Source: Actinomycetota bacterium
Lineage (GTDB): Bacteria > Actinomycetota > Acidimicrobiia > Acidimicrobiales > Ilumatobacteraceae
Assembly: GCA_026393475.1 (NCBI GenBank)
Contig: JAPLAA010000024.1
Location: 24,296 to 88,295, forward strand
Direction: 5' to 3'
DNA: 64,000 bases
In this document: positions 1 to 9,998 of the stretch, in pieces
Numbering within the stretch: the stretch's first letter is position 1
Layout: each line of letters opens with the position of its first letter
Notes under the pieces: model-generated
What the model was told of the DNA's origin: nothing
Database searches by the model: none
The model's input: only the letters and a program-made list of their open reading frames with translations
Translations under genes and position numbers: made by a program

Positions 1-3000
1 ATCCGGAAGTCGGCCAGCGGTCAGGTGATCCAGGGCAGCATCGTCACCTCGTCCCTCGTCGTCGAGACGAGCGAGTACCGCGACGTCACCGACATCGTCG
101 TCACCGACACCCTCCCCGACGGCCTGTGCCCTGTCGCCACGACCGCCATCTCGATCGATGCCGACTGCGGGACCGGGGCCGACCCGACGATCGACGTCGG
201 CAGCGGCGCCGTCGCCGCGCCGTACACCTCTGCCGTCGAGAACGCCGACGGTACGTGGACGCTCGTGTGGGACCACACCACCATCGCCGGGCTCGCCGCC
301 CTCGCCCACTCGTCGCAGCTCACGATCGTGTTCCAGTCGCGGGTGCGCAGCTTCTACCAGGAGAACGGTTCGCCTGTCGCGGGCCGGCCGATCCTCAACT
401 TCGACTCGCTCACCAACCAGGTGGCCGTCGAGGCCCCCGACTTCAATCGGGGCGACATCGACCCCGTCCTCGGTGACCCCGAGGTCGACGGCCAGCTCGA
501 CTTCGACGTGTCGTCCGCCGGCATCACGGGCATCGGCCCGTCGATCGACAAGCGCGTGTCACAGCGCTCCGGTTCGCTGCTCACCGGCGGGCTCTCCGCA
601 TCCACGGTCGGCGACGCGTGCCGCGACGACGTGGGCATCACGTGGGCGGACGGGAACCCGTCGCCGGTCACCGGCTTCCGGCCGGGCGACTTCGTGTGCT
701 TCGACCTGCGCGCCACGTTCCCGGCGAACGTCGACGCAGACGGCGTCGTGGTCGAGGACCTGCTGCCGGCCCAGTTCGCACTCGTGCCGGGCTCGGCCCG
801 GCAGGTGACCACCGGCGCCACCCCCGACACGCTCACCGGCACCTCGGTCCTCGAGGACACGAGCGGTGCCAACGACACCGTCACGTTCGCCTTGGCGAGC
901 AGCGGCCAGGTGCCCTCCAGCCCCTCGGGTCAACAGTTCCACTGGACGATCGCGGCGCGCCTCATCGACCCGAACCTGAGCGCGGCCTACGACATCAACG
1001 CGAACCTGATGAAGATGACCACGCGGAACACCGCGGGGTCGGTCTTCATGTACCGCGACCAGTCGACCGCCGAGTGGACCGAGCCGCAGGTGAAGCTCGA
1101 CAAGTCGAACAACGCTTCGGGCCCGCTCGACGCCGGCGACACCGTCGACTACACCATCAGGCTCTGGAACGACGGCAACGTCGACGGCGCGAACGCGGAG
1201 GTGTGGGACCGCCTGCCGACCGGCATCACCTGCGCCGATGTCACGGTGATGAACCCCGTGTCGGGTGTCTGCACCGCCGGCGTCATCCGCTGGCCCGCGG
1301 CCGCAGTACCGACCGTCGCCCGCGACACCACGCTCGGCACCGCGCCGGTGTCGCTCACCTACACCGTCGACCTGCCCGCCGGCGTCGACCCCGGTCGCAC
1401 GTACACCAATACTGCAGGTGTGCGCCGCTACGAGACGGTGTCCAACGCCGACGACAGCCCGTTCGTCTACTACCCGTCGAGCAACATCGACGGCACGGTC
1501 GTGCCCAACACCGGACCGGCCACCGACAACAGCACCATCACGATCGCCACCGCTGCCGTCGGCAAGGTGCAACAGTCGAGCGTGAACGATGCCGTCGGCA
1601 ACGCCGGCAACGCCTCACCGAGCACGACCGCCGAGCGCGCCACCATCGGTGAGACCATCACCTACACCATCACCGCGACGATCCCGGAGGGCACCTCCGT
1701 CGTCGACGCCCGCATCGTCGACGCCCTCGACGGTGACCTGGTGTTGCACGCCAGCCCGGCCGTGCTCGTGAACGGCGCACCTGACGCGGCCTGGGTCGTC
1801 ACCGCACCGTCGGTGGGTTCAGGTGGCACCATCCAGGTCGATCGCGCCGGTACCCACGTGAACGCGGCGGGCTCCGGACCCGATCTGGTGACGGTCGTGA
1901 TCGTCGCCCGCGTCTCCAGCGCGGGCGGCACGGTCGCCGGCAGTGCGATCAGCAACACGTCGTCGTTCTCCTGGCTCCCCGACGCGTCGATCGGCACCAG
2001 CCGTGTCACGGTGAACGGCAACACCGTCACCGCGACGGTGGTCGAGCCCGCGATCACCCTCACGAAGAACGAGAACGACGCGGACGACATCGTCGTCCCC
2101 AACGACACCCTCACCTACACCCTGGTCGTCGCGGCCGGCTCCGGCGCGAACCGGTCGTCGGCGCACGACGTCCAGGTCGTCGACACGATCCCGGCCGGTG
2201 TCACCGTCGTCAACGCGGGCACGCCCGTCGCCGACGGCGGTGCGGTGAACCCCGACGGCGGCATCTGGAACCAGACGGCACGGACGATCACCTGGAACGC
2301 GACCACCACCGCGGCCAAGCTCGGCTCCATCGCGCGGGGCACCAACGCGAGCCTCACCTACGACGTCGTCGTCGACGACCCCGCCACGTCGGGCTCGATC
2401 TTCACCAACACCGTGGCGGCTTCCGCGACGAGCATGATCGGCACCGTCACCGGCGAGCGCACGACCTACTCGGCGAACGCCACCGACACCGTGTCAGCGC
2501 CCATGGCGACCGTCGCGAAGTCGGTCTCGCCCGGCACCGCCACGGTCGGCGACACCGTCACCTACACCATCGACGCGACCGTGCCGGCGGGCATCACCAC
2601 GTACGACGCGACCGTGATCGACGTGCTCCCCGACGGCATGGACTTCGACGCCTTCGGCACCGTCTCCGCCACCGGCGTCACGACCGGCTGTCCCTCGCTC
2701 GCCGGGGTGCAGCCCATCGTGAACCAGACCAGCAACGCGGACGGCTCCACCACGATCGGGTTCTGGATCGACGACTTCACGTCGTCGTCGGCCAACAACT
2801 GCACGGTGCGCTTCACCTACACGGCCCGCGTCGACAACACCTACGTCCCGGAAGGCACCAACGTCGTGAGCGGCAACGCGCTCGTCAACACGGTGCGCAT
2901 GTACTGGAACAACACCAACAGCGTCTCGTCGGTGCCCGCGAACCCGCCGGCCACCGGCTCGTTCGCCCGCTCGTCGAGCCCGGCCACCGCGACGGTGACG

Positions 3001-6000
3001 GTGGCGGAGCCCGTGCTGCGCATCGACAAGGACGTCTCGCAGTCGCCGTGCGACCAGGTGCCCGGCAACATCGGTGATGGCGACACCTGCAACACCGACA
3101 TCGGAACCGGCACCTACACCTACACGCTGACGATCACGAACTCGTCGAGCTGGCCGGCGCACGACATCACCGTCGTCGACGACCCCGACGCCGACCTGGT
3201 GAACGTCACCGTGCCCGGCTCGTCCGGCGCGATCACCGTCACCGACGGCACCGCACCCAACCTCCAGTGGCAGATCAGCACGATCGCCGCGAACTCCACC
3301 GCCACCATCACCTACACCGCGCAGCTCGCCACGAGCGCCGCGCTGAACGACGGCGAGCAGATCGTCAACACCGCCGACGTCACCGAGTACTACGCGCGGT
3401 CTGCCGCGACCCGAAGCGCCGACCCGGTCGCCGAGTGGCGCACGTACGGCCAGGGCGGCGCCGGTGGTGACGTCACGGCCGACACCGTCACGATGACGGT
3501 GGGCTTCCCGAACGTCACGGTCGTGAAGACCGCGATCGACGACGCGACCGACGCCCGAGTCGGCGTGGGCTTCACGTGGCGCATCGTCGCCACCAACCAG
3601 ACGGCCGAACCGACAGCCGCGGCGTACGGCGTCGACATCGACGACGTCCTGCCCGCCGGCTGGGTGTACCAGGTCGGCTCGGCGAGCATCACGACGCCGT
3701 ACGGCACGGTGACCACCGACCCGGTCTGCACCCCGAACTGCGCCACGCCCGGCGCCTCGCTGCTCTGGTCGAACCTCGTGTCCGGCGCGGGCCAGCCGCT
3801 CGCCCCTGGCGCGACGATCAGGATCGACTTCGACGCGGTGCCTCAGGCGTCGCTGCTCACCGTCGGCACCACCGGTTCGTTCGACCACACCAACACCGCC
3901 GGTGTGCCCGGCGCCGAGGACGTGACGGGCGCGAGTTCGAACGCCGACGGCGTGTACACCGGCCCCGACAGCACGGCGAACGCACGCATCCGCCGCACCG
4001 ACCTGTCGGTCACCAAGACCGTCTCGTCGGGCCCGTACGCCTTCGGCAACGACGTCAACTGGACGATCGTGGTCGCCAACGCCGGCCCCGACACCGCGAC
4101 CGGTGTGACCGTGGCCGACGTCCTCCCCGTCGGGCTCGTGTACGTCAACACCATCTCGGCGTCGCAGGGTTCCTACTCGTCGGGCACCGGCATCTGGACC
4201 GTCGGGTCCGTGGCCAACGGCGCGAGCGCGACCCTCGTGATCCGTACCCGGCTCAACCAGATCGGTTCGATCACCAACCGGGCCGAGGTGCAGACCAACA
4301 ACCAGTGGGACGTCGACTCCACCCCGAACAGCGCCGGTCCGATCGCCAACGAGGACGACGACGACACGCTCACGATCAACGCCAGCTTCACGAGCCTCGG
4401 CGACTACGTCTGGTACGACATCGACGGCGACTCGACCGTCGACGGCGGCGAGCCCGGCATCCCCGGTGTCCGGATGATCCTCGAGTCCGAGGGTCTCGAC
4501 GCCACGTTCAACACCGCCGACGACTTCTGGGGCCCCGACGGCGTGGCGGGCGGTGGTGACGACATCATCGTCACCGATGCCGTCACGAACGGCACGGGCT
4601 TCTACGGCTTCGCCGACCTGCCCACCGGCGACTACCGGGTGCGGGTCGACACGACGACCCTCCCCCTCGGGATGACGCCGACCTTCAACGACGACGCGCC
4701 CAACCTGGCCGACCCCGATCTCGACCACCGCAGCGGTCTGATCACGCTCAACTCGAGCACCGGATACCTGCTGGCCGACTTCGGCTACACGGGCACCGGC
4801 TCGCTCGGCGACACGATCTGGCTCGACAAGGACGCGTCGGGCGGCTCGACCCAGCAGGGCGGCGAGCCCGGTCTGGCCGGCCTCGACGTCACCCTCGTCT
4901 GGGGCGGCTTCGACGGCAACATCGCCACCGCCGGCGACAACGTCACGTACCCGGTCGACACGACCGACTCGAACGGCCAGTACCTGTTCACCCGTCTGCC
5001 GGCGGGCGCCTATCGGGTCACCGTCGACGCTGCCGATGTCCCCACCGGCACCAGCCCCACCTACGACCTCGACGGCATCGGCACCGCGCACACCGCAGCC
5101 GCGACGCTCACCGCCGCCCAGAACCGGCTCGACGTCGACCTCTCCTACGCAGGCACCGGCTCGATCGGCGACCGCGTCTGGTACGACCGTGACGGCGACG
5201 GTGTGCAGGACCTGGGCGAGACAGGTCTCGCGAACATCGACGTGACCATCACCTGGCTCGGCGTGAACGGTGTGAGCGGTGGCGGCGACGACGTCGTGTT
5301 CACCACGACGACCGACGCCGCCGGCGACTACCTCGTCGACCACCTCCCCGCCGGAGCGTTCACCGTGCTCGTCGACGCCGCCGACCTCCCGGCGGGCATG
5401 CAGCCCACCTACGACCTCGACGGCACGGGCACGCCCCACGGCGTGGCCACCTCGCTCACCGCCGGCCAGGACCGCACCGATGTCGACTTCGGCTACATCG
5501 GCGTCGCCTCGATCGGCGACCAGGTGTGGTTCGACCTCGACGGCGACGGTGCCGCCGCACCCGAGCCGGGCGACCCCGGCCTGGCAGGCATCGCGGTCAC
5601 GGTCCGCTGGGCCGGCCCCGACGCCACGTTCGACAACGCCGACGACGTGGTCGTCGTCACCACCACCGACGCCGACGGCGAGTACCTCGTCACCGACCTG
5701 CCCTACGGCCCGGTGCGGGTGAGCCTCGATCCGGCGTCGCTGCCGGGCTTCGAGGCGACCTTCGACGGCGACGGCATCGGCACGGCGAACCGCGTCACCG
5801 TCACCCTGACCGTCGACGACAGCGGCACCGCCGGTGTCGACGAGGCGAACCGCCGCGACGCGGACTTCGCCTACACCGGCACCGGTTCGATCGGCGACCT
5901 GGTGTGGGAGGACGCCGATGCCGACGGCACGCTCGACGGCACGGAGTCGGGCCTCGACGGCATCGACCTCACCATCACCTGGGCGGGCCTCGACGGCACC

Positions 6001-7116
6001 GCCGGCACCGCCGACGACGTCGCCTTCCCCGTCACGACGGCCGGCGGCGGTCTCTACCTCGTCGACCGGCTGCCGGCCGGTTCGTACACGGCCGTCGTCA
6101 CGACCACCACGCTCCCGACGGGCATGGTGAGCGTCAGCGAGCTCGACCCGCTGCGCGACTCGCGCACCACCGCCACCCTCGCCGCCGGCCAGGACCGCAC
6201 CGACGTCGACTTCGGCTACCAACTCCAGGCCGACCTCAGCATCGACAAGTCGCACACCGGTCGGTTCGAGGTGGGTCGCAATGGCGTCTACACGCTGCTC
6301 GTGCGCAACGCCGGCCCCGCCCCTGCGGTCACCCCGCGGATCACCGACCTGCTCCCCCTCGGCCTCACGTTCGTGAGCGCGGAGGGGCTGGGAGCCGGCT
6401 GCACCGCCAACGGCCAGTCGGTCACCTGTGACCTGCTCACCATGGCGGTGAACGCCACCGCCACCGTCACCCTCACGGTCGCCGTCGACCGTTCGGCCGC
6501 CCCTGGCGTCACGAACAGCGCGACGGTCACCTCGCCCACCACCGATCCGGTGCCCACCAACAACACCGACATCGACCCCACCGAGGTGCCGCTCGCCGAC
6601 CTCTCGATCACCAAGCGCCTCGAGGGGTCGCTGGCCGTGAACGCCACCGTCACCTACGTGCTCGAGGCGACCAACCTCGGCCCCAGCCCGTCCGGCGCCC
6701 CGATCGTCGTCACCGACGACCTGCCCGTCGGTCTCACCTTCGTCGACGCCACCAGCACCACTGCCACGTGTGCGGCGGTCGGCCAGGTGGTGACGTGTCG
6801 CTCGGCGACCGCCGTCGCCGTCGGTCAGGTGGTGCGGGTCGACATCCGGGCACGGGTCACCGCCGCCGCAGGCACGGCGCTGATCAACTCGGCATCGGTC
6901 GCGGCCGACCCGTCGTTCGGAGCGTCGACGCCGGGCGACCCGGTCGCCACCAACAACGCGGCCGCCACACCGGCATCCGTGGTGGCGGCGACCCTCCCGG
7001 TGACCGGGTGGGCGCTGATCCGCCAGTCGCTCGAGGCGGCGTTCTGGATGCTCGCCCTCGGTGGCCTCGCCATCGTGGTCGGTCGCCGACGTCGACGGAA
7101 CCTGCCGATCGTGTGA
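1..7116 (+). CDS. Giant LPxTG-anchored surface protein with DUF11 and SdrD-B-like repeats (5' end outside window)
   Basis: The reading frame is open from the first base, so the N-terminus lies upstream; about 2,370 residues are visible. The first ~1,450 residues are a chain of roughly ten DUF11-type (conserved repeat domain) modules recognisable by recurring V-x-Y-T-I/L and D-x-L-P-x-G-x-x patterns. Five SdrD-B/Cna-B-like modules follow (about 4396-6230), each opening with GD-x-V/I-W and a DxDGD-like calcium-type loop and having YxFxxLP-type signatures. Two more DUF11 modules precede the end. The C-terminus is a textbook cell-wall sorting signal: LPVTG (6994-7008), a hydrophobic stretch, then RRRRR. 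It is therefore expected to be exported and sortase-anchored, acting as a long stalk or adhesin. No sortase gene is visible in the window. The ligand is unknown. Family assignment is from motif recognition; the role is inferred. Confidence 0.9.
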   Translation: MRKSASGQVIQGSIVTSSLVVETSEYRDVTDIVVTDTLPDGLCPVATTAISIDADCGTGADPTIDVGSGAVAAPYTSAVENADGTWTLVWDHTTIAGLAALAHSSQLTIVFQSRVRSFYQENGSPVAGRPILNFDSLTNQVAVEAPDFNRGDIDPVLGDPEVDGQLDFDVSSAGITGIGPSIDKRVSQRSGSLLTGGLSASTVGDACRDDVGITWADGNPSPVTGFRPGDFVCFDLRATFPANVDADGVVVEDLLPAQFALVPGSARQVTTGATPDTLTGTSVLEDTSGANDTVTFALASSGQVPSSPSGQQFHWTIAARLIDPNLSAAYDINANLMKMTTRNTAGSVFMYRDQSTAEWTEPQVKLDKSNNASGPLDAGDTVDYTIRLWNDGNVDGANAEVWDRLPTGITCADVTVMNPVSGVCTAGVIRWPAAAVPTVARDTTLGTAPVSLTYTVDLPAGVDPGRTYTNTAGVRRYETVSNADDSPFVYYPSSNIDGTVVPNTGPATDNSTITIATAAVGKVQQSSVNDAVGNAGNASPSTTAERATIGETITYTITATIPEGTSVVDARIVDALDGDLVLHASPAVLVNGAPDAAWVVTAPSVGSGGTIQVDRAGTHVNAAGSGPDLVTVVIVARVSSAGGTVAGSAISNTSSFSWLPDASIGTSRVTVNGNTVTATVVEPAITLTKNENDADDIVVPNDTLTYTLVVAAGSGANRSSAHDVQVVDTIPAGVTVVNAGTPVADGGAVNPDGGIWNQTARTITWNATTTAAKLGSIARGTNASLTYDVVVDDPATSGSIFTNTVAASATSMIGTVTGERTTYSANATDTVSAPMATVAKSVSPGTATVGDTVTYTIDATVPAGITTYDATVIDVLPDGMDFDAFGTVSATGVTTGCPSLAGVQPIVNQTSNADGSTTIGFWIDDFTSSSANNCTVRFTYTARVDNTYVPEGTNVVSGNALVNTVRMYWNNTNSVSSVPANPPATGSFARSSSPATATVTVAEPVLRIDKDVSQSPCDQVPGNIGDGDTCNTDIGTGTYTYTLTITNSSSWPAHDITVVDDPDADLVNVTVPGSSGAITVTDGTAPNLQWQISTIAANSTATITYTAQLATSAALNDGEQIVNTADVTEYYARSAATRSADPVAEWRTYGQGGAGGDVTADTVTMTVGFPNVTVVKTAIDDATDARVGVGFTWRIVATNQTAEPTAAAYGVDIDDVLPAGWVYQVGSASITTPYGTVTTDPVCTPNCATPGASLLWSNLVSGAGQPLAPGATIRIDFDAVPQASLLTVGTTGSFDHTNTAGVPGAEDVTGASSNADGVYTGPDSTANARIRRTDLSVTKTVSSGPYAFGNDVNWTIVVANAGPDTATGVTVADVLPVGLVYVNTISASQGSYSSGTGIWTVGSVANGASATLVIRTRLNQIGSITNRAEVQTNNQWDVDSTPNSAGPIANEDDDDTLTINASFTSLGDYVWYDIDGDSTVDGGEPGIPGVRMILESEGLDATFNTADDFWGPDGVAGGGDDIIVTDAVTNGTGFYGFADLPTGDYRVRVDTTTLPLGMTPTFNDDAPNLADPDLDHRSGLITLNSSTGYLLADFGYTGTGSLGDTIWLDKDASGGSTQQGGEPGLAGLDVTLVWGGFDGNIATAGDNVTYPVDTTDSNGQYLFTRLPAGAYRVTVDAADVPTGTSPTYDLDGIGTAHTAAATLTAAQNRLDVDLSYAGTGSIGDRVWYDRDGDGVQDLGETGLANIDVTITWLGVNGVSGGGDDVVFTTTTDAAGDYLVDHLPAGAFTVLVDAADLPAGMQPTYDLDGTGTPHGVATSLTAGQDRTDVDFGYIGVASIGDQVWFDLDGDGAAAPEPGDPGLAGIAVTVRWAGPDATFDNADDVVVVTTTDADGEYLVTDLPYGPVRVSLDPASLPGFEATFDGDGIGTANRVTVTLTVDDSGTAGVDEANRRDADFAYTGTGSIGDLVWEDADADGTLDGTESGLDGIDLTITWAGLDGTAGTADDVAFPVTTAGGGLYLVDRLPAGSYTAVVTTTTLPTGMVSVSELDPLRDSRTTATLAAGQDRTDVDFGYQLQADLSIDKSHTGRFEVGRNGVYTLLVRNAGPAPAVTPRITDLLPLGLTFVSAEGLGAGCTANGQSVTCDLLTMAVNATATVTLTVAVDRSAAPGVTNSATVTSPTTDPVPTNNTDIDPTEVPLADLSITKRLEGSLAVNATVTYVLEATNLGPSPSGAPIVVTDDLPVGLTFVDATSTTATCAAVGQVVTCRSATAVAVGQVVRVDIRARVTAAAGTALINSASVAADPSFGASTPGDPVATNNAAATPASVVAATLPVTGWALIRQSLEAAFWMLALGGLAIVVGRRRRRNLPIV

Positions 7117-7130
7117 CCCTGCCGATGCGG

Positions 7131-7183
7131 CCGGCGTGTGGCCGGTGTGGCCGGTGTGGTCGGTGCGGCCGGCGTGTGGTCGG
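7131..7183. repeat. Short tandem repeat just after a stop codon
   Basis: Directly after the surface-protein stop codon the sequence is built from copies of CCGGTGTGG and the variant CCGGCGTGTGG. It occupies the gap before the convergent small membrane gene. No clear terminator hairpin was seen. It is one of several short repeat tracts found beside stop codons in this window. Confidence 0.5.
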
Positions 7184-7189
7184 CGTCGC

Positions 7190-7420
7190 TCAGGTGACGA
7201 GCGCGCCGAGCGCCGCCACCGCGACGACGAAGCCGATCACCGCCATCGTGATGCTGCGCCCTCGGGGCGCCTGCGCGAGGTCGCCCTCCTGACGGGGTGC
7301 CACGGGTGGGCGCACGAGGGCCATCACGTTGCCGACGAACATCGCCCCGCCGAGCGCCAACAGGATCCAGACGATCAGATCGTCCCCGAGCAGCAGACCG
7401 GTGTCGGCAGCGAGCAGCAT
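7190..7420 (-). CDS. Small two-helix membrane protein, function unknown
   Basis: A 76-residue product read from ATG at 7420. Two hydrophobic stretches, about residues 16-36 and 57-75, are separated by a short charged loop (PRQEGDLAQAPRGRS), so it should be a small integral membrane protein. It resembles the many short actinobacterial two-helix hypothetical proteins, but I recognise no named family. The frame stays open far upstream to 8653, which is a shadow of genes on the other strand. The ATG at 7420 is chosen because the membrane-protein sequence begins there and the divergent VOC gene starts 57 bp away, leaving a compact shared promoter region. The function is unknown. Confidence 0.6.
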   Translation of the reverse strand: MLLAADTGLLLGDDLIVWILLALGGAMFVGNVMALVRPPVAPRQEGDLAQAPRGRSITMAVIGFVVAVAALGALVT

Positions 7421-7477
7421 CGCGCCAGTGTGCCGTCCGGACGGACGGCCGACACCACCACGTGAAAGACTTTCCCG

Positions 7478-8050
7478 ATGGGGTTCCACCACATCGCTTT
7501 CGCCACCCGTGACGCCGACGCGACACACCGGTTCTACACCGAGCTGATGGGCTTCACGCTCGTGAAGACCAACGTCTCGCCGACCCCCGGTCCGCAGGGT
7601 GGGTGGAGCAAGCACTTCTTCTACGACACCAGCACCGCGAACCCGGACGCAGGCGCCGATGCCGACACCGGCATGATCGCCTTCTGGGAGATCCACGACC
7701 CGGTGATCGGCACCGACTTCGAGGTGAACATCAACGCGAAGGCCGGCCTGCCCGGGTGGGTCAACCACTACGCGTTCGACGCGCCCACCTACGCCGACAT
7801 CGAGCGCCACCGCGACACCTGGCGCAGCCACGGCCACACGGTGGTGGAGGTCGACCACGACTTCTGCATCAGCATCTACACCACCGACCCGAACGGGAAC
7901 ATGGTGGAGTTCTGCCACACCAGCCGCGACTTCACGGCCGAAGAACGGGCGAATGCCGTCGCGATCCTCCACGAGCCGAACCCGCCGATGGAACCGCACG
8001 AAGCCAAGATCACCATCCACGCCCCCCTCACCGCCGACACCCCCGCCTGA
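7478..8050 (+). CDS. VOC (glyoxalase/dioxygenase) superfamily protein
   Basis: A 190-residue protein with the vicinal-oxygen-chelate fold. The opening FHHIAFATRD, the central NHYAFDA and the late GNMVEFCH segments carry the His-His-Glu metal-ligand pattern of glyoxalase I, extradiol dioxygenase and related enzymes. The spacing of two beta-alpha-beta-beta-beta modules fits the length. Residues 40-60 hold a loop (TPGPQGGWSKHFFYD) typical of the subfamily in which a substrate pocket is closed by an insert. The substrate cannot be deduced. It starts at ATG 7478, divergent from the small membrane gene. A downstream sigma-factor gene follows after 72 bp, with no sign of a shared operon. Confidence 0.85.
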   Translation: MGFHHIAFATRDADATHRFYTELMGFTLVKTNVSPTPGPQGGWSKHFFYDTSTANPDAGADADTGMIAFWEIHDPVIGTDFEVNINAKAGLPGWVNHYAFDAPTYADIERHRDTWRSHGHTVVEVDHDFCISIYTTDPNGNMVEFCHTSRDFTAEERANAVAILHEPNPPMEPHEAKITIHAPLTADTPA

Positions 8051-8122
8051 CCGTCCGAGGGTTCGTCGCGTTCTGGTCGTGACGCGCGAAAGGAACCGGC
8101 CGGCTCGAGGCTCATCCCGTTC

Positions 8123-8698
8123 GTGAGTGCTCGCAACGACGCCCGCATCGACCCGATGCTGCTCGGGACGCGGTTCGAGGCGCAGTTCGAGCGGGTCGAC
8201 GCTCGCGATGACGTCGATCGAGACGCCGTCCGCCGCACCACCGACGCCGAGCTCGTCGAGATCGAGCGTGCCGTCCGCCGTGCCCTCGTCGCCCGCAACG
8301 GCATCGACCTGGGCTGTGAGGCCGCGGCGGAAGCGATGGCCTGGGCGATCGAGCACCGCGACCGGCTCGATCTGATCGACCAGCCCATCGGCTACCTCTA
8401 CCGCGTCGGTCAGTCGTCGCTGCGCCGCCAGCGTCGCTGGGCCCGCCCCGCGCCGGTGCGCTTCGAGGCGACCGGCGACGACCCGACACCGTTCGATCGT
8501 GAGCCACTCGACCGCGAGCTGTTCGACGCGCTCGCACAGCTGTCCCACGACCAGCGCGTCGCGGTCGTGATGGTCCACTGCTACGGCTACCGCTACCGCG
8601 ACGTCGCCGAGGTGCTCGGCGTCTCGGACGCCGCCGTCACGAATCATGTCCATCGTGGCCTCGCCAGGCTGCGCACCCTGTTGGGAGATCTGCCATGA
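8123..8698 (+). CDS. ECF-type RNA polymerase sigma factor
   Basis: A 191-residue sigma-70 family protein with a GTG start. A region-2-like helix set with an aromatic-rich core (AMAWAIEHRD...IGYLYRVGQSSLRRQRRW) lies at about residues 60-112. Region 4 lies at about 130-188, with the helix-turn-helix YRDVAEVLGVSDAAVTNH and the LxxLxxDQRVAVVM helix. Region 3 is absent, as in ECF sigma factors. Its stop overlaps the next start (ATGA at 8695), so it is translationally coupled to a membrane protein. That layout is usual for a sigma factor and its membrane-bound regulator, although the partner here has an SGNH-like domain rather than a recognisable zinc anti-sigma domain. The signal it senses is unknown. 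Confidence 0.8.
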   Translation: MSARNDARIDPMLLGTRFEAQFERVDARDDVDRDAVRRTTDAELVEIERAVRRALVARNGIDLGCEAAAEAMAWAIEHRDRLDLIDQPIGYLYRVGQSSLRRQRRWARPAPVRFEATGDDPTPFDREPLDRELFDALAQLSHDQRVAVVMVHCYGYRYRDVAEVLGVSDAAVTNHVHRGLARLRTLLGDLP

Positions 8699-9936
8699 CC
8701 CTCCTCGAGGACCGCCTCGCCGCGGCCGGCGACCAGCTCGACGACCTCATCGAGAACCAGCTCGGGTCAGGGCTGGGGTATGGGGGCCGTCTCGACCGGC
8801 GGGCGTCGCACCGCCGCTCGCTGACCGTCGCTGCGGCCGTCGTGGCACTGATCGCCGGCGGTCTGTCGTGGATGGCCACCGGGCGAGGCCCGACCGACGG
8901 CCCGGTGTCCGATGACGTCGCGACCACCCTGCCGGCGCCATCGCCGGCCACGACCTTCGAGCCCGGAGACCCTGGTTGTGGCATCGAACAGACCCAGTTG
9001 GTGGTCGTCGCATCGGCGACGGATTCGCAGGGACGGAGGGTCGACTACCGGGTGGCCGACCTCCCCATCGCGAACGCAGAGCAGCTCCACTTCTCCGACG
9101 GTGGCTGGAGCGGCGGATGCGATGGTGCCGTCCCGTTGTCGGCACTCCATCCGAGCGGCGCCTGGACCAACGTGGCGGCGGAGACGTCAGCGGCAGCGAC
9201 CGAGGTGTACGTGCACGGCAAACTGCCTGCCGGGTCGGGGCCGCACGAGGTGACGCTGTCGACCGGTGACGTCGTGCCGGTCACGCCGACGGCCGACGGC
9301 TGGTTCCTGGCGACCGCGGTCATCCAGCCCGTCGACGACGTGGACGACGTCGCCACCGCGCCCGTGTCCCCATCGCCGACTGCACCGTCGACGCCTGCGT
9401 CACCGGCGGCTGCGCCACCGACCACGCTGCCGATCGCGGATCGGCCGCCGCTCGCGATCGGTGAGTCGGTCATGCTCGGCGCTGCCCCGCAGTTGGCGGC
9501 CGGTGGCTTCGTGGTGAACGCGGACGAGAGCCGGCAGGGCGAGACGACCGCGGAGATCGTCGGGCAGTACCGGGCGAGCGGCCAGATCGGCAAGATCATC
9601 GTGATCCAGGTGGGCACGAACGGGCCCGTCTCGCAGGAGACCTACGACGAGATCATGAGCTATCTGCCACCCGAGGAGGTCGAGCAGGTGATCTTCCTCA
9701 CGGTCTCCGCACCACGCGGCTGGATCGAACCGAACAACGCACTCATCTGGGCCCTGCAGACCCGATACTCGAACGTGAAGGTGCTCGACTGGGCCGGGTT
9801 CGTGGCGAGCGAGCAGGTGCCCGGCCTGGCCGGCGACGGCATCCACCTCGGCACCGAGGCGGCGAAGCAGTTCTATGCGAACTACATCTTCGACTTCTCC
9901 GGCCGCCGCGACCTGGTGCGACCACTCCCGGAGTGA
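8695..9936 (+). CDS. Membrane-anchored SGNH-hydrolase-like protein, coupled to the ECF sigma gene
   Basis: A 413-residue protein. Residues 1-40 are cytoplasmic; one transmembrane helix (about 43-60, TVAAAVVALIAGGLSW) follows, and the rest should be outside the cell. A Pro/Thr/Ala-rich linker (about 218-250) leads to a C-terminal domain like the SGNH domains at the end of OafA-type acyltransferases: IGESVMLGA stands where GDS is usual, VGTNG is the Asn block and DGIHLG is the D-x-x-H block. The catalytic Asp and His are present and Ser is present in GES, so it may be active or a binding domain. The start overlaps the sigma-factor stop by 4 bp, which suggests a role in controlling that sigma factor or in its regulon. 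The anti-sigma idea is an inference. Confidence 0.7.
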   Translation: MTLLEDRLAAAGDQLDDLIENQLGSGLGYGGRLDRRASHRRSLTVAAAVVALIAGGLSWMATGRGPTDGPVSDDVATTLPAPSPATTFEPGDPGCGIEQTQLVVVASATDSQGRRVDYRVADLPIANAEQLHFSDGGWSGGCDGAVPLSALHPSGAWTNVAAETSAAATEVYVHGKLPAGSGPHEVTLSTGDVVPVTPTADGWFLATAVIQPVDDVDDVATAPVSPSPTAPSTPASPAAAPPTTLPIADRPPLAIGESVMLGAAPQLAAGGFVVNADESRQGETTAEIVGQYRASGQIGKIIVIQVGTNGPVSQETYDEIMSYLPPEEVEQVIFLTVSAPRGWIEPNNALIWALQTRYSNVKVLDWAGFVASEQVPGLAGDGIHLGTEAAKQFYANYIFDFSGRRDLVRPLPE

Positions 9937-9998
9937 CCGGGCCGGAACGACCGGGCTGGAAACCGACGGGGCCGGAAAGCGACCGGGCCGGAAAACGA

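Noticed and set aside
2494..6255. Long minus-strand ORF (1,253 codons) inside the surface-protein gene
   Set aside because: It is antisense to a protein with clear repeat domains and LPxTG anchor; its translation is Arg/Gly/Val-rich low complexity, as expected for a GC-rich shadow frame.
8102..8140. ECF autoregulatory promoter (GGAAC) before the first sigma gene
   Set aside because: GGAAC at about 8090 has no CGTT/CGTC at the proper 16-18 nt distance; the nearest is about 21 nt away.
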